NCBI RefSeq assembly: GCF_902499125.1
Contig: NZ_CABVPX010000015.1
Span: forward strand, 1 to 64,000
Reading direction: 5' to 3'
From: Burkholderia arboris
Lineage (GTDB): Bacteria > Pseudomonadota > Gammaproteobacteria > Burkholderiales > Burkholderiaceae
DNA: 64,000 nt
Shown: positions 9,696 through 18,615 of the stretch, piece after piece
How positions within the stretch are numbered: the stretch's first letter is position 1
Layout of the letters: every line of letters begins with the position of its first letter
The notes under the pieces: model-generated
Told to the model about the DNA's origin: nothing
Database searches by the model: none
The model's input: only the letters and a program-made list of their open reading frames with translations
Position numbers and translations under genes: made by a program

Positions 9696-11180
9696 TCAGC
9701 TCAGGTCGACCGGCACGAAGATCTGTGCATTATCGCGCTGGATCAGCAGAGCAAGACTGTTGCCCGCTCCCTTGACCGCGTCGCGCAACTGCTCGGGGCT
9801 CGTGACCGGGCGGCCGTTGACCGCGAGGATCACGTCGCCGGGCTGGATGCCCGCGTTGGCGGCCGGCCCGCCGGCCTGCTGCACGATCAGCCCGTGCGAC
9901 AGGTTGTCGGCACTGCGCTCCTGCGGCGACAGCGGCCGCACCGCGACGCCCAGGCGGCCCTGCTCGACCGGCCCGCCGTCGTTCGACGCGAGCTTCGCAT
10001 CGGCCATCGCGCCGAGCGTCACGCTGAGCGACTTCTTCGACTTGTCGCGCCAGATCTGCAGGTCGGCCTTCGAACCGGGCTTCAGGTTCGCGATCTGCGC
10101 GGGCAGCGACGTCGAATCGGCGACCGGCGAACCGTTGACCGACAGGATCACGTCGCCCGGCTGCAGGCCGGCCTTCGCGGCCGGACCGTTCGGGTCGACC
10201 GAGCTGACGAGCGCGCCGTCCGGCTTCGGCAGCCCGAACGAACTCGCGAGCGTCTGGTTCAGCCCCTGCACGGCGACGCCGAGGCGGCCGCGGCTCACAT
10301 GGCCCGTCTTCACGAGCTCGTCCTTCACCTTGATCGCCTCGTTGATCGGGATCGCGAACGACAGGCCCTGGAAGCCGCCCGTCTGCGAGTAGATCATCGA
10401 GTTGATGCCGATCACCTCGCCCTGCAGGTTGAACAGCGGGCCGCCCGAGTTGCCGGGATTCACCGGCACGTCGGTCTGGATGAACGGCGTGTAGTTCTCG
10501 TCCGGCAGCGCGCGCGACTTCGCGCTGATGATGCCCGACGTGACCGTGTTGTCGAAGCCGTACGGCGAGCCGATCGCGACGACCCACTGGCCGACCTTGC
10601 TCTGCGCCGGATCGCCGATCTTCACGGTCGGCAGGCCGCTCGCGTCGATCTTCAGCACCGCGACGTCGGACTGCTTGTCGGCGCCGACGACCTTCGCCTT
10701 GTATTCGCGCTTGTCGGTCAGCTTGACCGTGACGACGTTCGCGCCGTCGATCACGTGCGCATTGGTGAGGATGTACCCGTCGGAGCTGATGACGAACCCG
10801 GAGCCGAGGCTCGCGCTCGGCTGGTCGTCCGGCTGCGCGTCGCCGCCCATGCCCGGCACCTGGCCGTAGAAGTGCTTGAAGAACTGGTAGAACGGGTCGC
10901 TCGGGTCGATCGGCAGCTGCGGCTGCTGCACGCGCCGCGACACCTGCTTCACGACGTGCTTCGCGCTGATGTTCACGACCGCCGGGCCGTAGGTCTCGAC
11001 GAGCCCGGAGAAATCGGGGATGCCGGTCTTGGCGGCCGCTTCGGCCGGCATCAGTGCGGCAGCCTGCGCGGGCGTGATGATCTGCGGATCGGCGCGACGG
11101 GTGCCGGCGAAATAGCCGGCCGACAGGGCGGCCGCCACGGCGACCGCGACGGCGCCGCGCGCAAGGAATCGGGTGTTCAT
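9696..11180 (-). CDS. htrA: Periplasmic serine protease/chaperone HtrA (DegP/MucD family)
   Basis: A 494-residue DegP/MucD-type protease that degrades misfolded envelope proteins. N-terminal signal/anchor MNTRFLARGAVAVAVAAAL, then a trypsin-like domain with the triad His in LTNAHVIDG, Asp in QSDVAVLKID and Ser in NPGNSGGPLF. Two PDZ domains follow (GRLGVAVQGL and GRLGVAVRPLSP regions), the second ending near the C-terminus. AGGAGG precedes the ATG. It is the last gene after a response regulator and kinase on the same strand; the 112 bp upstream gap contains a tandem regulator-type box, so htrA probably has its own inducible promoter. Confidence 0.97.
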   Translation of the reverse strand: MNTRFLARGAVAVAVAAALSAGYFAGTRRADPQIITPAQAAALMPAEAAAKTGIPDFSGLVETYGPAVVNISAKHVVKQVSRRVQQPQLPIDPSDPFYQFFKHFYGQVPGMGGDAQPDDQPSASLGSGFVISSDGYILTNAHVIDGANVVTVKLTDKREYKAKVVGADKQSDVAVLKIDASGLPTVKIGDPAQSKVGQWVVAIGSPYGFDNTVTSGIISAKSRALPDENYTPFIQTDVPVNPGNSGGPLFNLQGEVIGINSMIYSQTGGFQGLSFAIPINEAIKVKDELVKTGHVSRGRLGVAVQGLNQTLASSFGLPKPDGALVSSVDPNGPAAKAGLQPGDVILSVNGSPVADSTSLPAQIANLKPGSKADLQIWRDKSKKSLSVTLGAMADAKLASNDGGPVEQGRLGVAVRPLSPQERSADNLSHGLIVQQAGGPAANAGIQPGDVILAVNGRPVTSPEQLRDAVKGAGNSLALLIQRDNAQIFVPVDLS

Positions 11181-11223
11181 CGTAGGACCTCCTCTTTGTT
11201 AGGACGCAGCGTAACGACCCTGA

Positions 11224-11261
11224 CTTAAAGGAGGCTTAATCAGCCTTAAGCGGGGCTTAAG
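11224..11261 (-). promoter_or_regulatory. Tandem PmrA/QseB-type response regulator boxes upstream of htrA
   Basis: Read on the minus strand, four hexamers occur in order: CTTAAG (11261-11256), CTTAAG (11250-11245), ATTAAG (11240-11235) and TTTAAG (11229-11224), with spacers of 5, 4 and 5 bases. The first and the last pairs each match the YTTAAK-N5-YTTAAK direct repeat bound by PmrA/QseB-type response regulators, apart from one A. The box ends 43 nt before the htrA start codon. The neighbouring response regulator belongs to the right subfamily. Confidence 0.72.
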
Positions 11262-11292
11262 CGGCCGCCGGCGCCCGCCCCGGCGGCACGCT

Positions 11293-12639
11293 TCACACGG
11301 ATTCGGACGGTTGCGGCGCCTGGGCCGGCATCTCGGCATCGCGGAACACGACGCTGACGAGCAGGCCGCCCGCGGCCGCATCGCCGAGCGACACCGTCGC
11401 GCCCTGCTGCGCCGCCACGCGCTTGACGATCGCAAGCCCGAGGCCGCTGCCCGACACGTCGGTGCGTGCACGTGCCGTGCTGTCGCGATAGAAGCGGTCG
11501 AACACGCGCTCGCGCTCGTCCGCCGGAATGCCGGGCCCGCTGTCGCCGATCTGCACGCACGCGCGGCCGGCCGCGTCGCTCGTCAACGACACGTCGATGC
11601 GGCCGCCGTCCGGCGTGTACTTCACCGCGTTGTCGAGCAGGTTGCCGAACATCACGCGCAGCGCGCCGACGTCCGCAACGACGCTCGCCGCACGCGTTTC
11701 CTCGAAGCCGAGATCGATGTTGTGCCGCTGTGCGAGCGGCGCATGCGCGGCCACGCATTCGGCGAGCAGCGCCTGCAGGTCGACCGGTTCGCGCATCGTC
11801 GCGCCGTCCGGCTCGGCGCGTGCGAGCGCGAGCAACTGCTCGGTGAGGCGCGTCGCGCGCGACACGCCGTCCTGGAGATCCGCGACCGCCTCGCGGCGCG
11901 ATGCATCGTCCTTCGCGCGGGCGACCAGCTGCGCCTGGATCTGCACGGCCGCGAGCGGCGTGCGCAGCTCGTGCGCGGCGTCGGCGACGAACGCCTTCTG
12001 CGTATCGAGCGCGGCCGACAGCCGCGCAAGCAGCCCGTTCAGCGCGCGGACGAGCGGCTGCACCTCGAGCGGCAAGCGCGCGTCGGGCAACGGATCGAGC
12101 GCTTCCGGCCGGCGCGCCTCGACCGCGCGCGTCACGCGACCGAGCGGCGCGAGCCCGCGACCGACGATCACCCACACGGCAGCACCGAGGAACGGCAGCA
12201 GCACGATCAGCGGCCACAGCGTGCGCAGCGCGACGTTCGCCGCCAGCCGGTTGCGCACCGACAGCGGCTGCGCGAGCTGCACGACGTTGTCGCCGACGAT
12301 CGCACCGTACACGCGCCACTCGCCGCGATCGGTGCGCTCGGTCGAGAAGCCGAGTTCCGCCCGCGGCGCGATCGGCGCACGCGGATGCGAGAAGTACATC
12401 AGCACGCCGTTGCGGTTCCAGATCTGGATCACGATGCCTTCGTCGCCGTTGGTGCGCGAGCCGAACACCTGCGAGAACGGCTCCGACGGCAGCGCCGCGG
12501 CGATTTCCTGCAGCTGGTAGTCGAACAGTTCGTTCGCTTCCGCGAGCGCCTGCCGGTAGATGAGCCAGCCCGCGATGCCCACGCCCGCGACGACGATCGC
12601 GAGCAGCCAGATCAGCAATTGATGACGAATCGACCTCAC
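11293..12639 (-). CDS. Envelope-stress sensor histidine kinase of the htrA operon
   Basis: A 448-residue membrane kinase. TM1 at about residues 8-27, a periplasmic sensor of some 100 residues, TM2 at about 137-160, then HAMP, HisKA with phospho-acceptor His223 in DAAHELRTPLA, and a HATPase domain with NLLDNAVKYTPDGG and GSGLGLAIVKRV. Architecture and sequence are of the QseC/PmrB/TctE type. The gene begins 3 nt after the response regulator stop. The pair plus htrA is a conserved Burkholderia arrangement. Confidence 0.93.
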   Translation of the reverse strand: MRSIRHQLLIWLLAIVVAGVGIAGWLIYRQALAEANELFDYQLQEIAAALPSEPFSQVFGSRTNGDEGIVIQIWNRNGVLMYFSHPRAPIAPRAELGFSTERTDRGEWRVYGAIVGDNVVQLAQPLSVRNRLAANVALRTLWPLIVLLPFLGAAVWVIVGRGLAPLGRVTRAVEARRPEALDPLPDARLPLEVQPLVRALNGLLARLSAALDTQKAFVADAAHELRTPLAAVQIQAQLVARAKDDASRREAVADLQDGVSRATRLTEQLLALARAEPDGATMREPVDLQALLAECVAAHAPLAQRHNIDLGFEETRAASVVADVGALRVMFGNLLDNAVKYTPDGGRIDVSLTSDAAGRACVQIGDSGPGIPADERERVFDRFYRDSTARARTDVSGSGLGLAIVKRVAAQQGATVSLGDAAAGGLLVSVVFRDAEMPAQAPQPSESV

Positions 12640-12642
12640 GCG

Positions 12643-13305
12643 TCAGCTTTCCTTGACGACCATGTAGCCGAGCCCGCGTACGTTGCGGATCAGATCCGAA
12701 CCGAGCTTCTTGCGCAGCGCGTGGATGTAGACCTCGACCGTGTTGCTGCCGATCTCCTCGCCCCAGCCGTACATCTTTTCCTCGAGCTGGCTCTTCGACA
12801 GCACCGCGCCCGGCCGCGCGAGCAGCGCCTCGAGCAGCGCGAACTCGCGCGCGGACAGCGCGACGGGCACGCCGTCGAGCGTCACCTGGTGCGAAGCGGG
12901 ATCGAGCGTCAGCGCGCCGTGGCGGATCAGCGACTCGCTGCGCCCGGCCTGGCGGCGGATCAGCGCGCGCATCCGCGCGCCCAGTTCGTCGAGGTCGAAC
13001 GGCTTGACGAGGTAGTCGTCGGCGCCCGCGTCGAGCCCCTTCACGCGGTCGGCGACGGCATCGCGCGCGGTGACGATCAGCACCGGCAGCGACAGCCCGC
13101 GTGCGCGCAGCGTGCGCAGCACGTCGATGCCGTCGCGCTTCGGCAGGCCGAGATCGAGCAGCAGCAGATCGTACGTCTCGCCGCCGAGCGCCGTGAGCGC
13201 CGCGTCGCCGTCCTGCACCCAGTCGACCGCAAAGCCGTCCGAGCGCAGCGCCTTGCGCACGCCCTCGGCAATCATTCGATCATCTTCGACAAGCAGTATC
13301 CGCAT
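12643..13305 (-). CDS. OmpR-family response regulator, QseB/PmrA subgroup
   Basis: A 220-residue regulator: receiver domain with the phospho-acceptor in LLLLDLGLP and the conserved KPF loop, then a winged-helix domain ending NVRGLGYMVV. The stretch GSNTVEVYIHALRKKLG marks the QseB/PmrA/TctD subgroup. With the start MRILLVEDD the acceptor is Asp51, the position usual for the subgroup; an in-frame ATG four codons upstream (13317) is also possible, and neither has a clear Shine-Dalgarno. Divergent from dacB. Confidence 0.93.
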   Translation of the reverse strand: MRILLVEDDRMIAEGVRKALRSDGFAVDWVQDGDAALTALGGETYDLLLLDLGLPKRDGIDVLRTLRARGLSLPVLIVTARDAVADRVKGLDAGADDYLVKPFDLDELGARMRALIRRQAGRSESLIRHGALTLDPASHQVTLDGVPVALSAREFALLEALLARPGAVLSKSQLEEKMYGWGEEIGSNTVEVYIHALRKKLGSDLIRNVRGLGYMVVKES

Positions 13306-13491
13306 CGGGACAGGCATCCATGGAGCGAGTCAAACACGCCGACCATTGTAGCGCCGCGAATCGCGTGCGCGGCACCCTGCAATGCAACAGTAAGGCGGAC
13401 TGCAAGGGGGTTGCGCGGACTTGTCTCTACAATGTGCGCTTCGGCGCCGCCGCGCGCCCTGCCCGAGCCCCTGCTTTTCCCGTATTCGCCC

Positions 13492-15024
13492 ATGCCGATT
13501 TCCGATCTTTCCACCCGGTTCGCCCCCCGCGCCCGCGTCTGCCTGCGCGCAGCAGCCGTCGTCGCCACCTGCACGGCCCTCGCGTTCGCGCCGTCCGCGC
13601 AGGCCCGCAAGAAGTCCCACAAGGAAGCGCGCAAGGCCGTCGTCGTGTCGCCGGCCGCGCGCGCGGCCGGCCTGCCGGCGTCCGTGCTCGTCGCGCTGCA
13701 ACGCGCGAAGGTGCCGGCCTCGGCGATGAGCGTCGTCGTCGAGCGCGTCGGCGATCCCGAACCGCTGATCGCGTGGAATGCGAGCCGGCCGATGCTGCCG
13801 GCCTCGACGATGAAGCTGGTGACGACCTTCTCGGGCCTGTCGATCCTCGGCCCCGACTACCGCTGGCGCACGACCGCGTACGCCGACGGCACGATCGACC
13901 CCGACGGCACGCTGCAGGGCAACCTGTACATCAAGGGCACCGGCGATCCGAAGCTCGTGCCCGAAGAGCTGATCGACCTCGTCGACAAGCTCCGCAAGGC
14001 CGGCGTCAAGCGCGTGGCCGGCGGCCTCGTGCTCGACAAGAGCTATTTCGCGGCGTCGACGCGCGACCTGCCGTCGTTCGACGACGACGCCAGCGCGCCG
14101 TACAACGTCGGCCCCGATCCGCTGCTGTACGCGTTCAAGGCGGTGTCGTTCACGGTCACGCCGGGCGACGACGGCAAGGTGGCCGTCGACGTGCTGCCGC
14201 CGCTCGCGGACCTGTCGATCGACAACCAGCTCGTGGAAGGCTCGGGCTCGTGCAGCGCGGCTGCCGCGGCCGCGCGCCCGACGCTGACGGCCGGCGGCGG
14301 CATCATGACCGCGTCGTTCGCCGGCGACTACCCGCTGCGCTGCGGCGCGCACACGACCAACCTCGCGATCCTCGATCACACGACGTTCTTCGCGCGTGGC
14401 TTCCTCGCGCTGTGGCAGCAGGACGGCGGCACGATCGCGGGGCCCGTGAGCGAAGGCAAGGTGCCGACCACCGCGCGGCCGCTCGCCGTGCATCACAGCC
14501 CGGTGCTCGGCAGCATCGTCTACGACATCAACAAGTTCAGCAACAACGTGATGGCGCGCAACCTGTTCCTGACGATCGGCGCGGTCAGCGGCAAGCCGCC
14601 CGCGACGCCCGAGCAGTCGAGCCGCGCGATCCAGGCGTTCCTGCAGAAGAGCGGCATCGCGATGCCCGACCTCGTGCTCGAGAACGGCTCGGGCCTGTCG
14701 CGCGAAGAGCACGTGAGCGCGCTGTCGCTCGCCGCCCTGCTGCAGGCCGCGAACGCGAGTCCCGTCGCGCAGACGTTCGTCGATTCGCTGCCGATCGCCG
14801 GCATCGACGGCACGATGAAGAACCGCCTCACCAACGCCGGCGTGCTCGGCAACGCGCACATCAAGACCGGCACGCTGCGCGACGTGCGCGCGATCGCCGG
14901 TTATGTCGGCGGGGCCGACGGCAACAGCTACATCGTCGTCAGCTTCATCAACAACGATCACGCGGAAGGCGCGCGCGCCGCGCACGACACGCTGCTCGAG
15001 TGGATCTACGCGGGCGCGCACTGA
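13492..15024 (+). CDS. dacB: D-alanyl-D-alanine carboxypeptidase/endopeptidase (PBP4, DacB family, peptidase S13)
   Basis: A 510-residue periplasmic penicillin-binding protein that trims or cleaves peptidoglycan peptides. Signal region RVCLRAAAVVATCTALAFAP ends at SAQA. All three active-site motifs are present: STMK with Ser105 and Lys108, SNN from Ser350, and KTG from Lys458. Between SxxK and SxN there is the long insertion typical of S13 peptidases. The much longer frame open upstream is the antisense of the kinase and is not coding. Divergent from the htrA two-component operon with a 174 bp gap. Confidence 0.96.
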   Translation: MPISDLSTRFAPRARVCLRAAAVVATCTALAFAPSAQARKKSHKEARKAVVVSPAARAAGLPASVLVALQRAKVPASAMSVVVERVGDPEPLIAWNASRPMLPASTMKLVTTFSGLSILGPDYRWRTTAYADGTIDPDGTLQGNLYIKGTGDPKLVPEELIDLVDKLRKAGVKRVAGGLVLDKSYFAASTRDLPSFDDDASAPYNVGPDPLLYAFKAVSFTVTPGDDGKVAVDVLPPLADLSIDNQLVEGSGSCSAAAAAARPTLTAGGGIMTASFAGDYPLRCGAHTTNLAILDHTTFFARGFLALWQQDGGTIAGPVSEGKVPTTARPLAVHHSPVLGSIVYDINKFSNNVMARNLFLTIGAVSGKPPATPEQSSRAIQAFLQKSGIAMPDLVLENGSGLSREEHVSALSLAALLQAANASPVAQTFVDSLPIAGIDGTMKNRLTNAGVLGNAHIKTGTLRDVRAIAGYVGGADGNSYIVVSFINNDHAEGARAAHDTLLEWIYAGAH

Positions 15025-15354
15025 AGCGCAACGCCGCCCGCAGCGGGTCGCCCTGACGGGCGACCCGCGCAGCCCCGCACCACCTCGCAGGCGGAATTCG
15101 GCGCTGCGCGGTTTGAAACGCCCCCCGCCGCCCGCGCACGACGCCCCGCCCGAAAACCGCCCCCACAAAACAGGGCCACACCGCCCGGCCCCGTGCCGCG
15201 CGGCTTCCGTAGAAACCCTGTCCTCAGAGGGAACCCTCTACGCTGCCCCCTCGCCTTGCGCGTGGCGATTGCGTAGGCTGTTGGCCTGACCGATATCTAC
15301 AACGGGCCACACGCCCGGCCTCATGGCTTGCAGGGGAAAGAAGGAGACACGCCC
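15025..15354. other. Intergenic region after dacB with a GC-rich hairpin
   Basis: An 11 bp perfect inverted repeat (GCGGGTCGCCC, 15043-15053 with 15058-15068) lies 20 nt after the dacB stop and could end transcription, although no U-run follows. A second, weaker hairpin (GTAGA...TCTAC, about 15209-15241) is seen further on. No ORF with family features was found; an RNA gene cannot be excluded by eye. Confidence 0.4.
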
Positions 15355-16269
15355 ATGCGATTCGACGTCGAATTGCTTCTGCTCGCGCTGGCGCCCGTCT
15401 TCCTGCTCTGCATCGCGTGGGAGGCCTGGCACCTCGCCCGCACACGTGCGCAGGACCATGTCTACGCATGGCGCGACACGCTGTGCAACGCGGCGCTCGC
15501 CCTGATGCACCAGGGCGCCGACAAGATCGCGTGGCTGTTCGTGATCCCCGTCTATGCGTACTGCTACCAGCACTATCGCCTGTTCACGTGGCACGACAGC
15601 TGGCTGTCGTTCGCGGTGCTGTTCGTCGCACAGGATTTCCTCTACTACGTATTCCATCGCGCGAGCCATCGCGTGCGCTGGCTGTGGGCCGCGCACGTCG
15701 TGCACCACTCGTCCGAGCGGATGAATTTCTCGACCGCGTTCCGCCAGAGCCTGATGTACCCCGTCGCGGGCATGTGGGTGTTCTGGCTGCCGCTCGCGTT
15801 CGCCGGCTTCCCGCCGCAACAGGTGGTCGGCATCGTGCTGATCAACCTCGCGTTCCAGTTCTTCGTGCACACGCAGGCGATCGGCAAGCTCGGCTGGCTC
15901 GAGTACGTGCTGAACACGCCGTCGATCCACCGCGCACACCATGCACGCAACGCACGCTACATCGACCGCAATTACGCAGGCGTCCTGGTGATCTGGGATC
16001 GCCTGTTCGGCAGCTATGTCGAGGAGACGCCCGACGATCCGCCGCAGTACGGGATCGTCGAGCGGCTCGGCTCGAACAACCCGCTCGTCGCGACGTTCCA
16101 CGAGTGGGGTTCGCTGGCGGCCGACGCGTTGCACGTCGACGGATGGCGCAACAAGCTGCGCGCGATTTTCGGCCCGCCCGAATGGGCGAGCGCTTATCAT
16201 GCGCAGATCGCCGAGGCCGCGAACCAGGATCCGCGCACCGTCCCGCTGGCAGCTGCGCGTGACCAATAA
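15355..16269 (+). CDS. Sterol desaturase/fatty acid hydroxylase family membrane protein
   Basis: A 304-residue integral membrane protein starting MRFDVELLLLALAPVF; AAGGAG lies 8 nt before the ATG. The histidine clusters of the di-iron fatty acid hydroxylase superfamily are visible: HRASH, HVVHHS and HRAHHARN. It resembles alkylglycerol monooxygenase-type proteins more than true sterol enzymes. Substrate unknown. Likely transcribed alone. Confidence 0.88.
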   Translation: MRFDVELLLLALAPVFLLCIAWEAWHLARTRAQDHVYAWRDTLCNAALALMHQGADKIAWLFVIPVYAYCYQHYRLFTWHDSWLSFAVLFVAQDFLYYVFHRASHRVRWLWAAHVVHHSSERMNFSTAFRQSLMYPVAGMWVFWLPLAFAGFPPQQVVGIVLINLAFQFFVHTQAIGKLGWLEYVLNTPSIHRAHHARNARYIDRNYAGVLVIWDRLFGSYVEETPDDPPQYGIVERLGSNNPLVATFHEWGSLAADALHVDGWRNKLRAIFGPPEWASAYHAQIAEAANQDPRTVPLAAARDQ

Positions 16270-16364
16270 ACCGTTTTAGCCAACGGCCGCCGCGCAGCCC
16301 GGAACCGAGCAGGCACGCGGCAGATGAGAAACACATCAGGCCATATCTACGAGGAGATCGAACG

Positions 16365-17495
16365 ATGCAGACACAACAACACGCACCTTCCCGCACCCGT
16401 CAGCGCATGCTGCGCACCGCGCAGGTCGCGATCGCCGGCGCCGCGCTCGCGCTGCTCGCCGCGTGCGGCGGCGGTGACGACAACAACAGCAGCAGCGCAT
16501 CGAACACGCCGCCGTCGGGCGTGAAGATGCAGGTCGTGTCGTTCGGCGACAGCCTGTCCGATGCGGGCACCTACTCGCAGATCAAGCTCGGCTTCGGCGG
16601 CGGCCGCTTCACGACCAACCCGGGCCAGGTGTGGACGCAGAACGTCGCGCAGTACTACGGCGACACGCTGCAGCCCGCGAACCAGGGCGGCTTCGGCATC
16701 CCGCTGCAGGCCACCGGCGGCCTCGGCTACGCGCAGGGCGGCTCGCGCGTGACGCAGCAGCCGGGCATCGGCCACGCGGACGCCAGCGTGCCGAACGCCG
16801 ACTTCGCGCAGGCAACCACGACGCCGATCGCCGACCAGGTCAAGCAATACGTGTCGCAGCACGGCAGCTTCAACGGCGGCCAGATCGTGCTGCTGAACGG
16901 CGGCGCGAACGACATCTTCTACCAGGTCGCGGCGCTGCAGGCCGGCGCGATCACGCCGACGCAACTGCAGCAGAACATCGGCGCTGCCGCGCAACAGCTC
17001 GCGGGTCTCGTGCAGCAAATCGTCGCCGCCGGCGCGACGCACGTGTTCGTGTCGAACGTGCCGGATATCGGCGGCACGCCGCTCGCGCTGCAAGGCGGCA
17101 CGCAGACGACCCTCACGCAACTGTCGATGCTGTTCAACGGCACGCTCGCCGCGACGCTGCAGGCACTCAAGGTCGACACGACCAAGTACGTGCTGCTCGA
17201 CACGTTCACGTGGCAGGACGGCATCCTCGCGAACTACAAGGCGAACGGCTTCGCCGTGTCGAACACCGACACCGCCTGTAACCTGAAGGCGATGGTGCAG
17301 GCCGCCACGCAGTACGGTGTCGCGAATGCAACCGCATTCGGCTCGTCGCTGTTCTGCTCGCAGCAGACCTACACGGTCGCGAACGCGGACCAGACCTACA
17401 TGTTCGCCGACACGGTCCACCCGACGACGCGCCTGCATGCACTGTTCGCGCAGTTCGTCGAACAGCAGATCGCGAAATCCGGCGTCGGCAAGTAA
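16365..17495 (+). CDS. GDSL-family (SGNH) esterase lipoprotein
   Basis: A 376-residue exported esterase. The lipobox LLAACGGG places the lipidated residue at Cys34. SGNH motifs: Ser63 in VVSFGDSLSDAGT, Gly and Asn of NGGANDIFY, and the Asp349/His352 pair in FADTVHPT. The family hydrolyses short- or medium-chain esters; the substrate here is unknown. GAGGAGAT precedes the ATG. A strong bidirectional terminator follows. Confidence 0.93.
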   Translation: MQTQQHAPSRTRQRMLRTAQVAIAGAALALLAACGGGDDNNSSSASNTPPSGVKMQVVSFGDSLSDAGTYSQIKLGFGGGRFTTNPGQVWTQNVAQYYGDTLQPANQGGFGIPLQATGGLGYAQGGSRVTQQPGIGHADASVPNADFAQATTTPIADQVKQYVSQHGSFNGGQIVLLNGGANDIFYQVAALQAGAITPTQLQQNIGAAAQQLAGLVQQIVAAGATHVFVSNVPDIGGTPLALQGGTQTTLTQLSMLFNGTLAATLQALKVDTTKYVLLDTFTWQDGILANYKANGFAVSNTDTACNLKAMVQAATQYGVANATAFGSSLFCSQQTYTVANADQTYMFADTVHPTTRLHALFAQFVEQQIAKSGVGK

Positions 17496-17516
17496 GCCGC
17501 CGGCCACGCGCCCAAA

Positions 17517-17555
17517 CGAAAACGCCCGACCGGTTTGCCGGTCGGGCGTTTTCTA
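17517..17555. terminator. Bidirectional terminator between the GDSL esterase and tsaC
   Basis: A 15 bp perfect stem (17519-17533 with 17538-17552, core AACGCCCGACCGG) with a TTTG loop, A-tract on the left and T-tract on the right. It serves both convergent genes. Confidence 0.92.
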
Positions 17556-17575
17556 TTCGTCAAGCGAAACGGGTG

Positions 17576-18604
17576 TCAGTCGCGTGCTTCGAACGCGGCC
17601 GCCGCGCGGCCGAGGCGATCGTTGACCGCGATCCATTCGACCGTTTCGGGCAGCTTCTCGACGAGAATGCGCGCAACCTGCGCACGATCGAGCGCACGCA
17701 GCATCCCGTACAGGTCGCGCGCATAGGCTTGCGGATCTTCCGGCGCCGCGACGAAATGCACGCCGTCGGCCTGCGCCCAGCGCCCCGCGCGCGACGCACG
17801 GGCCACGAGCGCGACGCGTTCGCCGTCGGTTTGCGCAGCCGCGAGCAGCGGCTCGAGCGCGTCGAACGGCAGCAGCGCTAGCGGCGTGCGCGGCGCGTAA
17901 TGCGCTTTCAGCGTGCCCGACGCGCGCGGTGCGGTCGCATCGCTGCCATCCGGCAGCTGCGGCGCACGGCCGAGCACGTCGGCGATCTGTTGCGGCGTCA
18001 CGTGGCCCGGGCGCAGCAGCGCCGGGAAACCGCGCGACAGATCGAGGATCGTCGATTCGATGCCGACTTCGGATGCGCCGCCGTCGAGCACGTGCACGGT
18101 GTCGCCGAATTCGTCGCGCACGTGCTGTGCGGTCGTCGGGCTCACGTGGCCGAACCGGTTCGCGGACGGTGCCGCGACACCGCCGTGGCCGCCGCGCCGC
18201 GCGCTGAACGCGGCCAGCAGCGCCTGCGCGACCGGATGCGACGGGCAGCGCAGCCCGACCGAATCCTGCCCGCCGCTCACGGCGTCCGGAATGCGCGCAT
18301 GGCGTTTCAGGATCAGCGTCAGCGGGCCCGGCCAGAATGCATCGATCAGCGCGTGCGCATCGGCCGGCAGTTCGTCGGCCCAGTAGCCGGGATCGCCGCC
18401 CGGCGGCAGATGCACGATCACCGGATGGTTCGCGGGCCGCCCCTTCGCCGCGTAGATGCGCGCGACGGCTTCGGGATTCGCCGCGTCGCCGCCGAGCCCG
18501 TAGACGGTCTCGGTCGGGAACGCGACGAGCTGCCCCGCGTCGAGCAGCGCAGCGGCCGCGTCGATCTGGGCGAGCGTCACGGACTTCGGGAGATCGATGG
18601 ACAT
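17576..18604 (-). CDS. tsaC: L-threonylcarbamoyladenylate synthase (Sua5/YwlC type)
   Basis: A 342-residue enzyme that makes threonylcarbamoyl-AMP for the t6A modification of ANN-decoding tRNAs. The YrdC core is evident from LVAFPTETVYGLGGDA, AKGRPANHPVIVHL and APSANRFGHVSPT; a Sua5 C-terminal domain follows SGTLKAHYAPRTPL, so it is the long Sua5 form. The frame stays open far upstream through purK, but the ATG at 18604 gives the family start. It is the last gene of the purine cluster, 11 nt from purK. Confidence 0.95.
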   Translation of the reverse strand: MSIDLPKSVTLAQIDAAAALLDAGQLVAFPTETVYGLGGDAANPEAVARIYAAKGRPANHPVIVHLPPGGDPGYWADELPADAHALIDAFWPGPLTLILKRHARIPDAVSGGQDSVGLRCPSHPVAQALLAAFSARRGGHGGVAAPSANRFGHVSPTTAQHVRDEFGDTVHVLDGGASEVGIESTILDLSRGFPALLRPGHVTPQQIADVLGRAPQLPDGSDATAPRASGTLKAHYAPRTPLALLPFDALEPLLAAAQTDGERVALVARASRAGRWAQADGVHFVAAPEDPQAYARDLYGMLRALDRAQVARILVEKLPETVEWIAVNDRLGRAAAAFEARD

Positions 18605-18615
18605 CGGCCGGCGCC

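Noticed and set aside
11311..15024. 1,237-codon open frame across the kinase and dacB
   Set aside because: Only its last 510 codons (from 13492) are DacB. The rest is antisense to the kinase and regulator and lacks protein features.
15169..15354. Possible 6S RNA or riboswitch upstream of the fatty acid hydroxylase gene
   Set aside because: Only short hairpins; no long bubble stem or known riboswitch core could be traced by eye.
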